From positions 1 to 64,000 of the forward strand of contig BCGN01000006.1 in NCBI GenBank assembly GCA_001599295.1: a stretch of 64,000 nt of DNA, given 5' to 3'. Made by a program: the position numbers and the translations under genes. The notes under the pieces were generated by a model, which searched no databases, was not told the DNA's origin, and was given only the letters and a program-made list of their open reading frames with translations. Below are positions 1-11,000 of the stretch, piece after piece. The stretch comes from Sporopachydermia quercuum (taxonomy: Eukaryota > Ascomycota > Sporopachydermiomycetes > Sporopachydermiales > Sporopachydermiaceae). Within the stretch, counting starts at the first letter, position 1, and each line of letters starts with the position of its first letter.

Positions 1-95
1 CCCAACTACCTCCCAACTACCTCCCAACTACCTCCCAACTACCTCCCAACTACCTCCCAACTACCTCCCAACTACCTCCCAACTACCTCCCAACT
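1..95 (+). repeat. Telomeric tandem repeat, 11-base unit (left chromosome end)
   Basis: Eight perfect tandem copies of CCCAACTACCT (1-88) are followed by seven bases of a ninth (89-95), and the repeat then stops abruptly at GAATAAATAA. The G-rich strand reads AGGTAGTTGGG. A C-rich strand running 5' to 3' from the first base of a sequence is the expected orientation for a left telomere. No base varies between copies, which fits templated addition by telomerase. I infer telomere identity from position, orientation and composition; I do not recognise the unit as that of a named species. Confidence 0.88.
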
Positions 96-813
96 GAATA
101 AATAATATAATAGGCTGTGTTTTTCNATCGAATTTATAAAGTCATGTGAGTCTTCGATCGCAGATGGAAAAAAAGCGGAAATAGAAGCCTAAAACGGAAA
201 CAGACCAACTACCCCCTGATATAGGATGTCCGGTAGATCTTGCGCACAAAAACCTGCCCCCCAGTAAGTGACCCACCTAGTGCCCCTGAAGCGACTCACT
301 GGCTCTAGTGCTTTCGCCTGTGGCTCAAGCTTAAGATACTTCTACCTAATTTAATATCTATCTATGCCTTCAAGAACACGTANCCTTCCAATATAATTCA
401 TCCTTTCTTCATATAGTCACAGTACCAAGATGTTAATATAATTATTGAACCTGAATAGTAGCTCCCGCAATACTGATGAGCACTGTATAAATAGTATATG
501 AAGGCCAAGAATAGATTCACTTGGCAGTCCATTTACTACAATAAATCTAATCATTTGGCTACCCCTTTTTCAAACGCTTTTACTCATCTCAATTATTTGT
601 TTTACCCTACCTTATTTTGCAGATCTATGAAATTAAGAAGATTGCCATTTTAATTCAGCCTTGCTCGTGATTTTATACTCATCAGATAAACGTTTACAAA
701 TAGTATCGGATATATCAGATGCTTTGGTTTGTTCTATCAATTGACCTGCAACTATGAAAACTTCATAAAGCGGCCGTTATTGAGGCTCAATATTTGTTAT
801 TCTAATTGTAAAC
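96..813. other. Very short subtelomere and KHA1 upstream region
   Basis: Only 718 bases separate the telomeric repeat from the KHA1 start codon. No gene, subtelomeric repeat family or mobile element is visible. Bases around 200-330 are clearly richer in G and C than the rest, with C-runs such as TGCCCCCC and CCCCT. Positions 205-213 (CCAACTACC) match nine bases of the telomeric unit. The last 400 bases are ordinary AT-rich promoter-like sequence. Confidence 0.6.
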
Positions 814-3258
814 ATGGCAGGACAAACCATTTTCAATGGATTGAATCCTGCGGATTTTGTTTCATCTAATCCAATACCACTGTTTTGTATTCAGGCAATC
901 ATAGTTCTTCTACTATGTAAAATCATCCATTGGCCTCTCTCATNCCTAAGAGAGCCTTCTGTTATTGCAGAAGTGATTGCTGGTATTATTCTTGGCCCAA
1001 CTGTTATGGGTCATATCCCTAATTTCACCGAAACTATCTTCCCAGCGGACTCCCTTCCACCATTAAATTTAGTTGCCAATGTTGGACTAATCTTATTTTT
1101 ATTCATTGTTGGCATGGAAGTAGATGTTGGAATAGTTAAGCGGAACCTTCGAACTGCTATGTCAGTTAGTGCTGTTGGCATGATTTTACCTTTCGCTCTT
1201 GGTTGTGCTTTGGCATATGGTTTATATCACCAGTTTGTTGATCAGTCTCAAAGTTATGGGATTTTCACTTTATTTGTTGGTGTTGCTATGTCAATTACTG
1301 CTTTACCTGTTCTTGCACGTATATTGTCTGAATTACAATTACTTCGTAAGCCAGTTGGAAGTATCGCTATATCAGCTGCTGTTGGTGATGATGTAGCAGG
1401 TTGGACACTTCTTGCTCTAACTATTGCTCTCGTAAATGCAAGTGGAGGTTTGGTTTTGTTGTACATTATCCTTTGCGCAATTGCTTGGGCTCTGCTACTT
1501 ATACTTGCTGTTAGACCTATTTATCGTCGAACGGTAATTGCTGTTGATGGAACCTTTCAAGATGCTTCGATTACTATGACTTCTATAACCATTATTATGG
1601 TTCTTATTTCCTCTTTTTTCACTGAAGTTATTGGAGTTCACCCTATATTTGGTGCTTTCCTTGTAGGCATTATTATGCCACGAGACGGTGGATATACTAT
1701 TCAAATGACTAGAAAAGTTGAAGATATAGTGGCTGTTTTGTTTCTACCTTTATATTTTTCTCTTTCGGGGCTGAAAACCAATATTGGTTTACTAAATAGT
1801 GGAATTATATGGGGTTATGTCATTGCAATCATTGTTGTTGCATTTGCTGGTAAGACGATAGGATGCACAATAGTTACACGACTTAATCATAATGATTGGC
1901 GCACGTCAATTACGGTCGGGGTTTTGATGTCCTGTAAAGGATTGGTGGAAATAGTTGTTCTTAATCTTGGCCTTCAATCAGGAATTATTGATCAGGTTCT
2001 TTTCTCCATGTTTGTTGTTATGGCTCTTGTTACAACTTTCATAACAACTCCATTAACTATGTGGATCTACCCTGGATCACTTTCAATAAAGAGCAATTAT
2101 ACCAATGACAACGTGAGTATAGCGGGAGCTTCTGTAGCAACGGAACTGTCAGCACGAGATACTAAAAGGTCAATTACTGTCGCATTAAGATATGAGGATA
2201 TGTCCGGAATCTTTGCTCTTTTACAACTAATTTGCTCATCTGTAAAGGCAGATCATGATGCAGACTCAAAATCACGTTCTGAAGTTTTTGTACATGGAAT
2301 TCATATAGTCAGAAATAATGATCGATTCTCCACATTGATAATGGGGTCTGGTCATAATGTACCGTACGATCCTATTCTCACGTTTCTGAAGGTCTTTGCA
2401 CGTACGAATAACTTATCAGCAACGGGAGAAAGTATAATAGTAAAGGACGAACAAATAATTGACTTATTTAATAGTGATCGGCTTGGATTTTCTACAGATT
2501 TAATCGTTCTGCCGTGGTCTACAGGGTCTGCTTATTATCTTCTTTCAGACTCTAGCTCAAATGCTTACAGCTCAATGATACGACGTATGATTCAATTAAA
2601 TAACCATAAAATGGCTCTACTTGTGGATCATGGATTTTTCAATGACGAAGAATCATCAGATAACTCTGGAAGTATCATAACTGCTGATATTAGCTATAAA
2701 AGCTTTACAGTCAGATCTTCTAGTTACTTTTCTTATCATATAACTTTCATTTATACTGGTCTGGAAAGTGAGAAATTTGCATTGGAAGTATTTCTAGACA
2801 TGGTCAACAGTGAGAATGCTCAAGCTATTGTAATTGACGCTTCAGATAATGATTCTCTTGGCGCTGATAATTTAGCTGCTTCTAGCCATTCAACAAAACC
2901 CTCAAGGACTATGCAATTGCTTAAACAGAACAAGAAGCATAAGAAGGACCAATCATTAAAATCACTGTTGAGCTATCTCAACATTACAGTATCTGGAGAG
3001 ATCTTACCGTCAGTAAAATACGTACCATCAAACTGTCAAACCATGGATGATATATTAGACGTATTAGAGAGTACAGCTAGTTTTACTAAAGGTGATTTGG
3101 TAGTTGCTAGTAGAATTACAAAATTCACAACTNATAAACAAGTCAATCGTGAAAATGCAGCCTTCTGTCTTGGTGACCTTGGTTCTCATATACTTGCGCA
3201 ACGATCTACCATCAGTTTATTATCAATTTCTGTTCCCACTGTTGATGATTCCAAATGA
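814..3258 (+). CDS. KHA1: K+/H+ antiporter Kha1, CPA2 family
   Basis: The 814-residue protein is a monovalent cation:proton antiporter of the CPA2 type. In S. cerevisiae Kha1 sits in Golgi-related membranes and contributes to K+ and pH homeostasis. The N-terminal half (about residues 20-420) is a series of roughly a dozen hydrophobic segments with the family signatures PSVIAEVIAGIILGP near residue 48, LNLVANVGLILFLF near 85, and CKGLVEIVVLNLGL near 375. The C-terminal half is soluble, poorly conserved and serine-rich, as in the yeast protein (873 residues there). The ATG at 814 gives an N-terminus (NGLNPADFVSSNPIPLF) that aligns with the yeast start. It is the first gene in from the telomere. 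Two codons contain N (near 944 and 3133). Confidence 0.93.
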   Translation: MAGQTIFNGLNPADFVSSNPIPLFCIQAIIVLLLCKIIHWPLSXLREPSVIAEVIAGIILGPTVMGHIPNFTETIFPADSLPPLNLVANVGLILFLFIVGMEVDVGIVKRNLRTAMSVSAVGMILPFALGCALAYGLYHQFVDQSQSYGIFTLFVGVAMSITALPVLARILSELQLLRKPVGSIAISAAVGDDVAGWTLLALTIALVNASGGLVLLYIILCAIAWALLLILAVRPIYRRTVIAVDGTFQDASITMTSITIIMVLISSFFTEVIGVHPIFGAFLVGIIMPRDGGYTIQMTRKVEDIVAVLFLPLYFSLSGLKTNIGLLNSGIIWGYVIAIIVVAFAGKTIGCTIVTRLNHNDWRTSITVGVLMSCKGLVEIVVLNLGLQSGIIDQVLFSMFVVMALVTTFITTPLTMWIYPGSLSIKSNYTNDNVSIAGASVATELSARDTKRSITVALRYEDMSGIFALLQLICSSVKADHDADSKSRSEVFVHGIHIVRNNDRFSTLIMGSGHNVPYDPILTFLKVFARTNNLSATGESIIVKDEQIIDLFNSDRLGFSTDLIVLPWSTGSAYYLLSDSSSNAYSSMIRRMIQLNNHKMALLVDHGFFNDEESSDNSGSIITADISYKSFTVRSSSYFSYHITFIYTGLESEKFALEVFLDMVNSENAQAIVIDASDNDSLGADNLAASSHSTKPSRTMQLLKQNKKHKKDQSLKSLLSYLNITVSGEILPSVKYVPSNCQTMDDILDVLESTASFTKGDLVVASRITKFTTXKQVNRENAAFCLGDLGSHILAQRSTISLLSISVPTVDDSK

Positions 3259-6031
3259 TTAACCAGTTTCTTTTCAAAACAATTCAGATCGATTGAAGAA
3301 ATAAGTGTTCAGAAGAACAAGCAGCCAGAATTCAGTTTTAAATATCCATAGTAAAGTATAGTTATTCCACGAAGCTTGCTGGATAATTATACTTTTAGTT
3401 GCACAGCCTGTCGTATTCTCACCTAAACTAGAGACTCAGAGAAGCATAGTTGATTAATACAGAAGACAAATTTGCAANTACCTAGCTATTCGTCTCCTGC
3501 AACACTCGGAATTACGAATTAAATACCATATGTCATGACTGAAGTCATGTTACAATATATACGGGATCTAGTTTCTGTACNCGGGGAGAAAAATAACTCT
3601 CCTCGAGGGCTATCTTTTTACTCACTTAAAGTAATAACCAAATTTACTGGTGAAAGGAGGGAAAAAATATCACATAAGAGTAGCTTAATCTGTCAGTATC
3701 TTTCTGCGTTTTCTCTTTCGGATTCGATATTTGACATGTGACATATCTAAAGAGCCCAATAAATTTCCACGGGAGTTTTTAAATAAAGATACGCATGTCA
3801 TAACAATTTCTTTCAACCTTTGTTGATAATATAGACACTTTCGTTAGTATCGGATCCTGAGTTTCAAAGTAAGGGTGGTAACAAATGCGTAAGATAATAG
3901 GTGCAACATTGAAAGATTGTCTGATCTTGAGAAAAGCTAATGAGCATAAACTATCTAATTGAGTTTTCAAATCATTAATATCAAGTAGTAGTCAGTTCCT
4001 TTGTTTTCAGACTTGTTTCAAAAAATTGTGTTTCATATTACCCTTTTGATCTATTTGATGTCTCCTATTTAAGAGTACCAAAGAAATAACTTGATAAATT
4101 CTATTGGCTTAGCCATTATACCGTCTGTCAAAATTATTCTTCTCGTTCGATTAAATTAGCATTTACCTGTTTTGTCATTAATTACTTTCATATGGCAAAT
4201 ATAATGGTTATTCTCCAGTTGTTTACACTAGTACAGAGAACTAACGCAGATGCATCATTAGGATAACTAAAGTCGGCATTCAAAAAATTAGAATTATGAT
4301 TACTTTTCTAATTTTTTTGTTTTATTTTGTTGAATAATAAGCAGTAGATAAGGTTCTGCACATATCCCGATAAGAGTCGCATCATAACCCTCTTAGTTAA
4401 GTGTCAGCTTGAAAACTTTGCTGAGTGTATCCCACGGCAGAAGCAATTGAAAATAATACCCCAACTCGGATCCTTGTTCCTTAGTCCCATCAATGCTAGT
4501 TGTGTTTGACGGCAATGATCGAACAATCAAACAAAAGTTTCTTTTCGCTTCCTCAAAAGATTTTTTAATTAGCAACCAGAACTTTTCACTGTCAAATAAA
4601 TAGTTTCCGACAATGAATCCTTTTGGTTCTGATTTTTATCTTCCACAATATCAGTACCTAAACAGGAGATGAATAGCTTCTGAACTCTTTACAGTTTCAT
4701 AATTTCCAAGTTTCCTCTAATTCTATTCACTTGGTTGCTTACCATCTTTAATTTTATCTTGATGACTTACAATGTTGCTCCTTCTCTCTCCTTTGAAAAG
4801 CATAGCCGTTCACTTTCTCTAATTAATCAATAGTATCAACCTACACTTTTTGATCTGGGAACTTATAAATACGATTGTTTTAAAAACGCCGGTAATGGTC
4901 AACCGCAGGCTAAAAGTTGAACTTTATTTAGAATTATCACTAAAGTAAATTATTCGTAATAAATTTGTTGAGTGAAGTTTTCATTGTTTGAAAATATAGT
5001 ACGATATGGTAATATCTTTATAATACTGATGTGATTACGGTTAATAAACTGAATCTAAGACAGAAGATGCTTGAACTTTCTGGCATAACTTAGATCACCT
5101 GCTGTTTCAATTTATGTATAGTATTATACTAAAAGGATGATAATCGATGAACAACCTAACCTCTCACTATGGGGTCCTAACAACCAACCATGGAAGCTTA
5201 ATCCATATGTGCTTTTTAATCTCAATTTCGATATTCGCTCTCCTCCGACACCTTCAGACAATTGTAGCAATGCTTCTCCCTAATCACTATTAACAAAACC
5301 ACCCATCCAAAATTCAATGTATTCCCCATCGTTCATTATCCTGCTCATTGCCATCTCCTAATCAGTTATAACTGCTTGTATGCATCTCCACATAAACTAA
5401 AAATTGTTTCAAAACCAAAAAGGTTGGCTCTTCAAGTCAAATAGGTTTAAATAAGTTCTACTAGCTAAAGAAATGTAAACTAGTTAACATCTACACTAAT
5501 CGATGAGCTAAAAATTTAGTGTATATTAACACAAGCTAGGGAGGAGAAATAATAGTACCAATTAGAAATAGAAACTTTGTTATAAGCTAAACCGATATAG
5601 AATTGATGTTTCAAAGTTTCAAAGTATTCGAAGCGACAGAGTAGCAGTTAAACGGTACATGGTGTCCTCTGGTCTGAAATAAAAAAAAAATTAATAAAAA
5701 TAAAAAAGGAGATTCATTGAGTTACTTCACTTTTTTCTTTTGTTTCATTATCACTTACTCTCAAACTTGAGAGACAGAACTTGAATTGTGTGAATGAAAG
5801 GTGATTGTGTATTTGGAAGAGTATGAGTTGATGTACTAGGGAACGAAGAAAAGAGTCAAAGATAAGTAAAGATAAATTTAGAGAGAGGATATGCAATTTG
5901 TGAATCAAAAATCAGGAAAAGAAAGGAAACAATTTTAGAGAGATAGCTGACTTTACTCTTTTACTCAGCTTGATATACATTAACGAATAACAAATAGGAT
6001 ACACCAACGCGACGCGTTATAGGTAACCGAG
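3259..6031. other. Intergenic region KHA1-STE12 with repeated TGTTTCA sites
   Basis: This 2.8-kb AT-rich stretch has no convincing gene. It contains six copies of TGTTTCA (reverse complement TGAAACA, the Ste12 pheromone-response element), described separately. A minus-strand open frame of about 80 codons ends at 4393 and starts after a stop near 4630; it lacks an ATG and I do not recognise it. Short frames at 3535-3741 and 5714-5908 look like chance. An MluI-type ACGCGT box lies at 6012-6017, just ahead of the STE12 ATG. Confidence 0.55.
4014..5747 (-). promoter_or_regulatory. Cluster of six Ste12 pheromone-response elements (TGAAACA)
   Basis: TGTTTCA occurs at 4014-4020, 4029-4035, 5103-5109, 5405-5411, 5607-5613 and 5741-5747, always in the same orientation (TGAAACA on the minus strand). 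TGAAACA is the established binding site of fungal Ste12. The nearest two copies are about 290 and 420 bases ahead of the STE12 start codon, so autoregulation is plausible. The region is T-rich, which raises the chance frequency, so the functional reading is inference. Confidence 0.5.
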
Positions 6032-8002
6032 ATGTCCTTACTGGAGAACATATCAGAAGACAAGTTGAATACATTAGAAATATCATCACAAACTTCAAGT
6101 ATGTCAGGGGGAATATCAGCATCAACATCAACATCAACATCAGACACCTTGGCAGATCTTTCTAATAACATCATCAACAATGTCTCTAAAGACAAACATA
6201 ATGCCCTGGGTCAAGATATTCTCGACCAAACCCCAAGCATTTCACAAGAACAACGAGAAATAGATGCAGAAGTTGAAGCATCGTTGAAACTCATCGATGA
6301 CCTGAAATTTTTTTTAGCAACAGCACCAGTTAACTGGCAAGAAAATCAAATCATCCGAAGGTACTATCTTGAACACGATGAAGGATTCATTTCATGTGTG
6401 TACTGGAATAATTTATATTTTATTACTGGAACAGATATAGTTCGAGGTTTGGTTTATAGATTTGAGAAGTTTGGTAGAGAAATAATTGACAGAAAAAAAT
6501 TTGAAGAAGGAGTGTTTTCAGATTTGAGGATGTTGAAAACAAACGTTGAAGCAGTTCTTGAAGAACCAAAGTCCGAATTTCTGGAATTCCTCTACAAGAA
6601 CAGCTGTCTTAGAACCCAGAAGAAACAAAAGGTATTTTTTTGGTTCAGTGTTCCTCATGATAGATTATTTGCAGATGCCCTAGAAAGAGACTTGAAAAAG
6701 GAGCATCAAGGCCAAAAACCATCAAGCATTGCTCAACGTGAGCCTGCATTATCATTCAAATACGATGACTCCAAATCACTATTTGATGAATTACTGAGTA
6801 AATTACAATCCAAAACCTCAATGATTGATACTGCTACATTATTGAAATCAGCAGATGATACACAACATACTCTCAGTGAACAAAATTTGCAACTTCAAAC
6901 TGAACTGGGACGCTCATTCCAGAATGACCCTTTGAATGTTATCTATACAAATGGTAACAAGTCAGGTAATAAATCCAATGGTGTTGGGGATGCTAGCATG
7001 AAGGCTGCAACTATAACAACACTCAATGAAGTTGGTAGAAATGGAAGTACCTTTAATGCCTCAATATCTACAAACCCTTCGAACAAATTGCAAAATATAG
7101 CAAGAAATAAATTCTTACCAGAAACAACTCCAGGATCTGATTTTCCCTTAGACTATGTTGAGAATGATGTTCCATATGATACTGTTCGCCTTTCTGGTCC
7201 TCAAGATTATCGTTATGATGATATAGGACCCTATGGAAGGGATGACTATGGTGTTCCAGTGAATGATTACAATTATAATCCATTGTCAAGACATTATGAT
7301 ATTAATGGCTATTATGATAGCTATCATCATCAGGATCCAATGTATGATTATGACCCTTATGAAGACTACGATTATGGAAATTATGATATGCTTCCTGGTG
7401 AAATGAACTACTATGACAATAATGAGGATGATCTTGAGTTTGATGACATGTACCCTATTCATTTGAATCCTAACCCTGTGATTCATTCTTATTACAATTC
7501 CGACTACGCAAGCGGCAGTAAGAATTATATTTCAAAAGGGTCAGGTATGAGAAGGCAGTACAAATACCCAGTCAATGAATCAAGTATATCTTTATCACCA
7601 CATGAAACAACGATAGATTACCCCAATAGACAAGATTATAATCAAAATAGTTTGAATGACGACTTCGTATCATCTAGAAAAAGACTACGGTTTTCTGGAA
7701 CACATGAGCAGATATTTGAAGCAGAGCAAAATTATCAAGATTTGATGTTTGAAACAAACAGTTGGGCAATAGATGACTACGCCACCGAGAACCCAGCAAG
7801 AAGGAAAAGAAAATTAGATATTGCTGGTAGAGATTCAATAGAAGATGATGATTCTTTCTCTAAGATTATAAGTGACCATGCGGTGAAGTCTGAAACCGTT
7901 GACATAAGAAGCCAAGATTACAATGTTAACGATAAAAATAGAGATAATGGTACCAAAACAACAACTAGAACTCTAGGGGCTTTTGTAGTTACTGAACGTT
8001 GA
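6032..8002 (+). CDS. STE12: Ste12/Cph1 transcription factor (mating and filamentation)
   Basis: The 656-residue protein is the DNA-binding target of the pheromone and filamentation MAP kinase cascades. The conserved STE DNA-binding domain spans about residues 85-220 and is nearly identical to yeast Ste12, with blocks LKFFLATAPVNWQ, ITGTDIVRGL, KKFEEGVFSDLRMLK and CLRTQKKQKVFFWFSVPHD. The rest is low-complexity: an N-terminal Ser/Thr run encoded by repeated TCAACA near 6120, and a Tyr/Asp/Asn-rich central stretch at about residues 390-500. No C2H2 zinc fingers follow, as in other budding-yeast Ste12/Cph1 proteins and unlike the filamentous-fungal form. The length matches yeast Ste12 (688). The start ATG at 6032 is the first in frame. 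Ste12 sites upstream suggest self-activation. Confidence 0.95.
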   Translation: MSLLENISEDKLNTLEISSQTSSMSGGISASTSTSTSDTLADLSNNIINNVSKDKHNALGQDILDQTPSISQEQREIDAEVEASLKLIDDLKFFLATAPVNWQENQIIRRYYLEHDEGFISCVYWNNLYFITGTDIVRGLVYRFEKFGREIIDRKKFEEGVFSDLRMLKTNVEAVLEEPKSEFLEFLYKNSCLRTQKKQKVFFWFSVPHDRLFADALERDLKKEHQGQKPSSIAQREPALSFKYDDSKSLFDELLSKLQSKTSMIDTATLLKSADDTQHTLSEQNLQLQTELGRSFQNDPLNVIYTNGNKSGNKSNGVGDASMKAATITTLNEVGRNGSTFNASISTNPSNKLQNIARNKFLPETTPGSDFPLDYVENDVPYDTVRLSGPQDYRYDDIGPYGRDDYGVPVNDYNYNPLSRHYDINGYYDSYHHQDPMYDYDPYEDYDYGNYDMLPGEMNYYDNNEDDLEFDDMYPIHLNPNPVIHSYYNSDYASGSKNYISKGSGMRRQYKYPVNESSISLSPHETTIDYPNRQDYNQNSLNDDFVSSRKRLRFSGTHEQIFEAEQNYQDLMFETNSWAIDDYATENPARRKRKLDIAGRDSIEDDDSFSKIISDHAVKSETVDIRSQDYNVNDKNRDNGTKTTTRTLGAFVVTER

Positions 8003-11000
8003 ATCCTTTCTTTCTAAAATTTTTATTTATAAACTTATACTTAATCGTATATTTGGGATTTTTAGCGGCTTGGATCAGGTTGGTGTATAATAATGTGTGT
8101 ATATCAGTGGTTTGTGACTTTTTGGTTANAAATGAAGTGTGTAATTTTTAGATCGGGTTAATTGACTTTCTACCATTACTGTTTATTACCTTCTTGGTTT
8201 GATTGATAATAGTAATTGAGTTAAGATGTAATGGTATATTGCATTACATGTTTTTGTAGGTATTGGCAACAATCCTGCAAGTCATTTGTATCGATAAACA
8301 GATCAACAAATTTGGTGCTGGAAAGCAGGTAAGTATGTTTCTAAGTAAGATTTAACGAAGGCTAAATTACTATTCCGGAATAGGAATTTCAGTTTGTGTA
8401 AACAATTTGGCAGACATACAAGATTGTCCCGATATAAATCTGATTTTCATCATCTCATGATGTCAGGATAAATTTTTTGTTGTAGGAAAGCGAGAAAACT
8501 CCCTCATTAATAATTTAAAATAATTTTAAAAAAGATAATCAGCAATATGAATGGGATCAGATAATTATTTTATCTTTCATTTGCAATAAATACTGTTATG
8601 TAGTGGAAGTATATAGGTTTAAGGGGATGATACTACTATATGAGAATTTACGAAGTAGAGATCTTGTCCGATAAAATCAATTGTCTGAACAATCTTTGTC
8701 CGACAACATAATGTCAGAATCATCAAATCATCAAATCATCAATACAATTGAGATTTGAAATTATAATTCTTACAGTGAAACTTTAAAAGAGAAAGGCTTG
8801 TACAGGCATCGAAAGAGTACGACTCTTCAATTATGTTTCAGCAGATTAGCAATAAGACGTTCTTTATGTTCTGTGATAAGGAAGAAAATCCTGACTCTAG
8901 GTATTTCACGTCTGCTGCACCCCTCTGGCTTTTTCTATTTATCGAATTTGCTACACTTAGCTAAAGTTTGATGAAATATCAGTAATCAGCCAAGTCTTTC
9001 CATTTGACTTATTCATGTTAAGTGAATAGATTTTCTTTTTCAAGACAAAGAAACATGTTTTTTGAACAATTGTCTCCAAAGAATGCAACGCTTTTTTACA
9101 ATTATAAGAATACCGGTCAAAGCTATTCTACGATTACCACTATATAGAGAATACAACAAATAGTATCATTTCTGCATCTCCATCGCTCACTGTCTACTAG
9201 CTGATGAATCACTTGGTAGAATTGGATTTAGACCTAGTCCGTTAAAAAGCTTAGTATGCCAATTAAGGAAGCTAGACGCAATTAGACTCCATATCAGTAG
9301 TTTCTTAACTTTATGTTTCTTTCAATCCCTTCGCATATCGAACTATAATCTCAATTCATCGTTTGAAAATAATTGTTGAAACGCTAATCTTCTAGTTCAT
9401 TTTGATGCATTTTGCTTTAGAATGAGATTACTAATATTTAGGTATTCAATAAGAAAACCACAAAATTCTACTCCGGTATCTTTGCAAGTGTCAGTTCTCG
9501 AGCTGTCAATATAGTGTGCTGTCACAATTGTACATTGATAACATACATTCAGGTAGAATATTTGATACGTCACTAATTGGGAGTTAATATCATGTGCATA
9601 TGATGATAATAGAAAGGAAGAACTTGTAGAAGAAGAGCAAGGCCTTCATGTGAATATGAAGACGATTATCAGATCGATGATAATGACACTGTACAAGATA
9701 AAAAAAATAAAAAATATAATGAGAAAAGAAAAGACGTGATTATTTTCTACGTCAATCAAAAGTCTATGTCACTCCACTGAACTCATTATTCAGTAATTCC
9801 TGTTTCCCATCAACCAGGAAGACTAATCGATGCTCATGTTTAATTACCTTCACTAATAATGTTCCTTCTTTGAAAGTTAACGAGGGGATGGATGGCAATG
9901 TGTGGGGTTATAGTTTGAGTAATTAAACTTTCAAGGGACGCTTATTTTAAGAATAAGGGTCTGAGGAAACAAAGCGATGATAGGTGCATAGGGAGAANAG
10001 TCTTCACGGATCATAAATATCTCTTTGCACTATTCATGACTACTAACTTCTCCTCATCACTGAACTGGCTTCAAANATTTTAAAAGTAGGTGGAAATTTC
10101 CCTTTTTTTTCGACTACTAACGACCGCACAAGAGGTGGCTATATACAAATTCAATCTTAATCTGATAGAAGAGTTCTTCAATAGTTGATCCGTTTTTCGC
10201 TAAAATAGTGAATTTCCTAAAGGATATACGGCGATTATATATTTTAGACTTGAAACAATGTTTATAGTTATTGAACTAAACCTAGTTTGCAAACTATGTT
10301 TTTACACTCATATTTTTTTAGCTGAAGGTGTCTACACCAATATTCGCAATTGACTAGATTACTCAGAAGATCTTTAAACTTTAATTTATCAGTCTCAATA
10401 CGGTTAAGCTCGTTTATTGCTTTCTTATTGAACATGAATGCAGAATAGTGTGGGAATAATGGAGATAATAAAACAGTACAGTTGATCAATCTAGCAAATA
10501 AACTAATAATTTCTCATATTTCCATGTTCATTATGTTATTTGAAATCAAATATTAATTGCCGACTCTGTTCATTTCTTACATGCAATATCTGGCAAATTG
10601 ATACTTTTTCTAGTCTCATCCACCTTTCAGTTTTACAAGAATTCATTTCACCATAAGTGCTCTCCTACCTCAACAATAGAAACGTCGTTCACAATATAAA
10701 CTACTAAACGATTAATAATTGATTATGTTCTTTGTCTATGGATTACCATAAATTCGAGCCTCCGGTTGTCCTTGAGAAAAATCTATTTGATCGAATCAAC
10801 CCTTCTCATTATCCTACCCTAGACCCTTAGAATTAGGGTCAATGAGCAATATCAGCACCTCTTCTCACCCATTTCATCAAGATTTCAACGTTATATTAAA
10901 GACTAATATTGTTTTTCCCACACAGAAGCTTAAGATATTATGAATAATCCAAGTTGAGACCTCATATTAAAACATAGAAATTGAGTACTGACACAAGTTT

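Noticed and set aside
8260-8328. Exon-like block flanked by TTTTTGTAG and GTAAGT downstream of STE12
   Set aside because: Open in two frames, but no donor upstream or acceptor downstream could be paired, and STE12 already ends with a normal stop.
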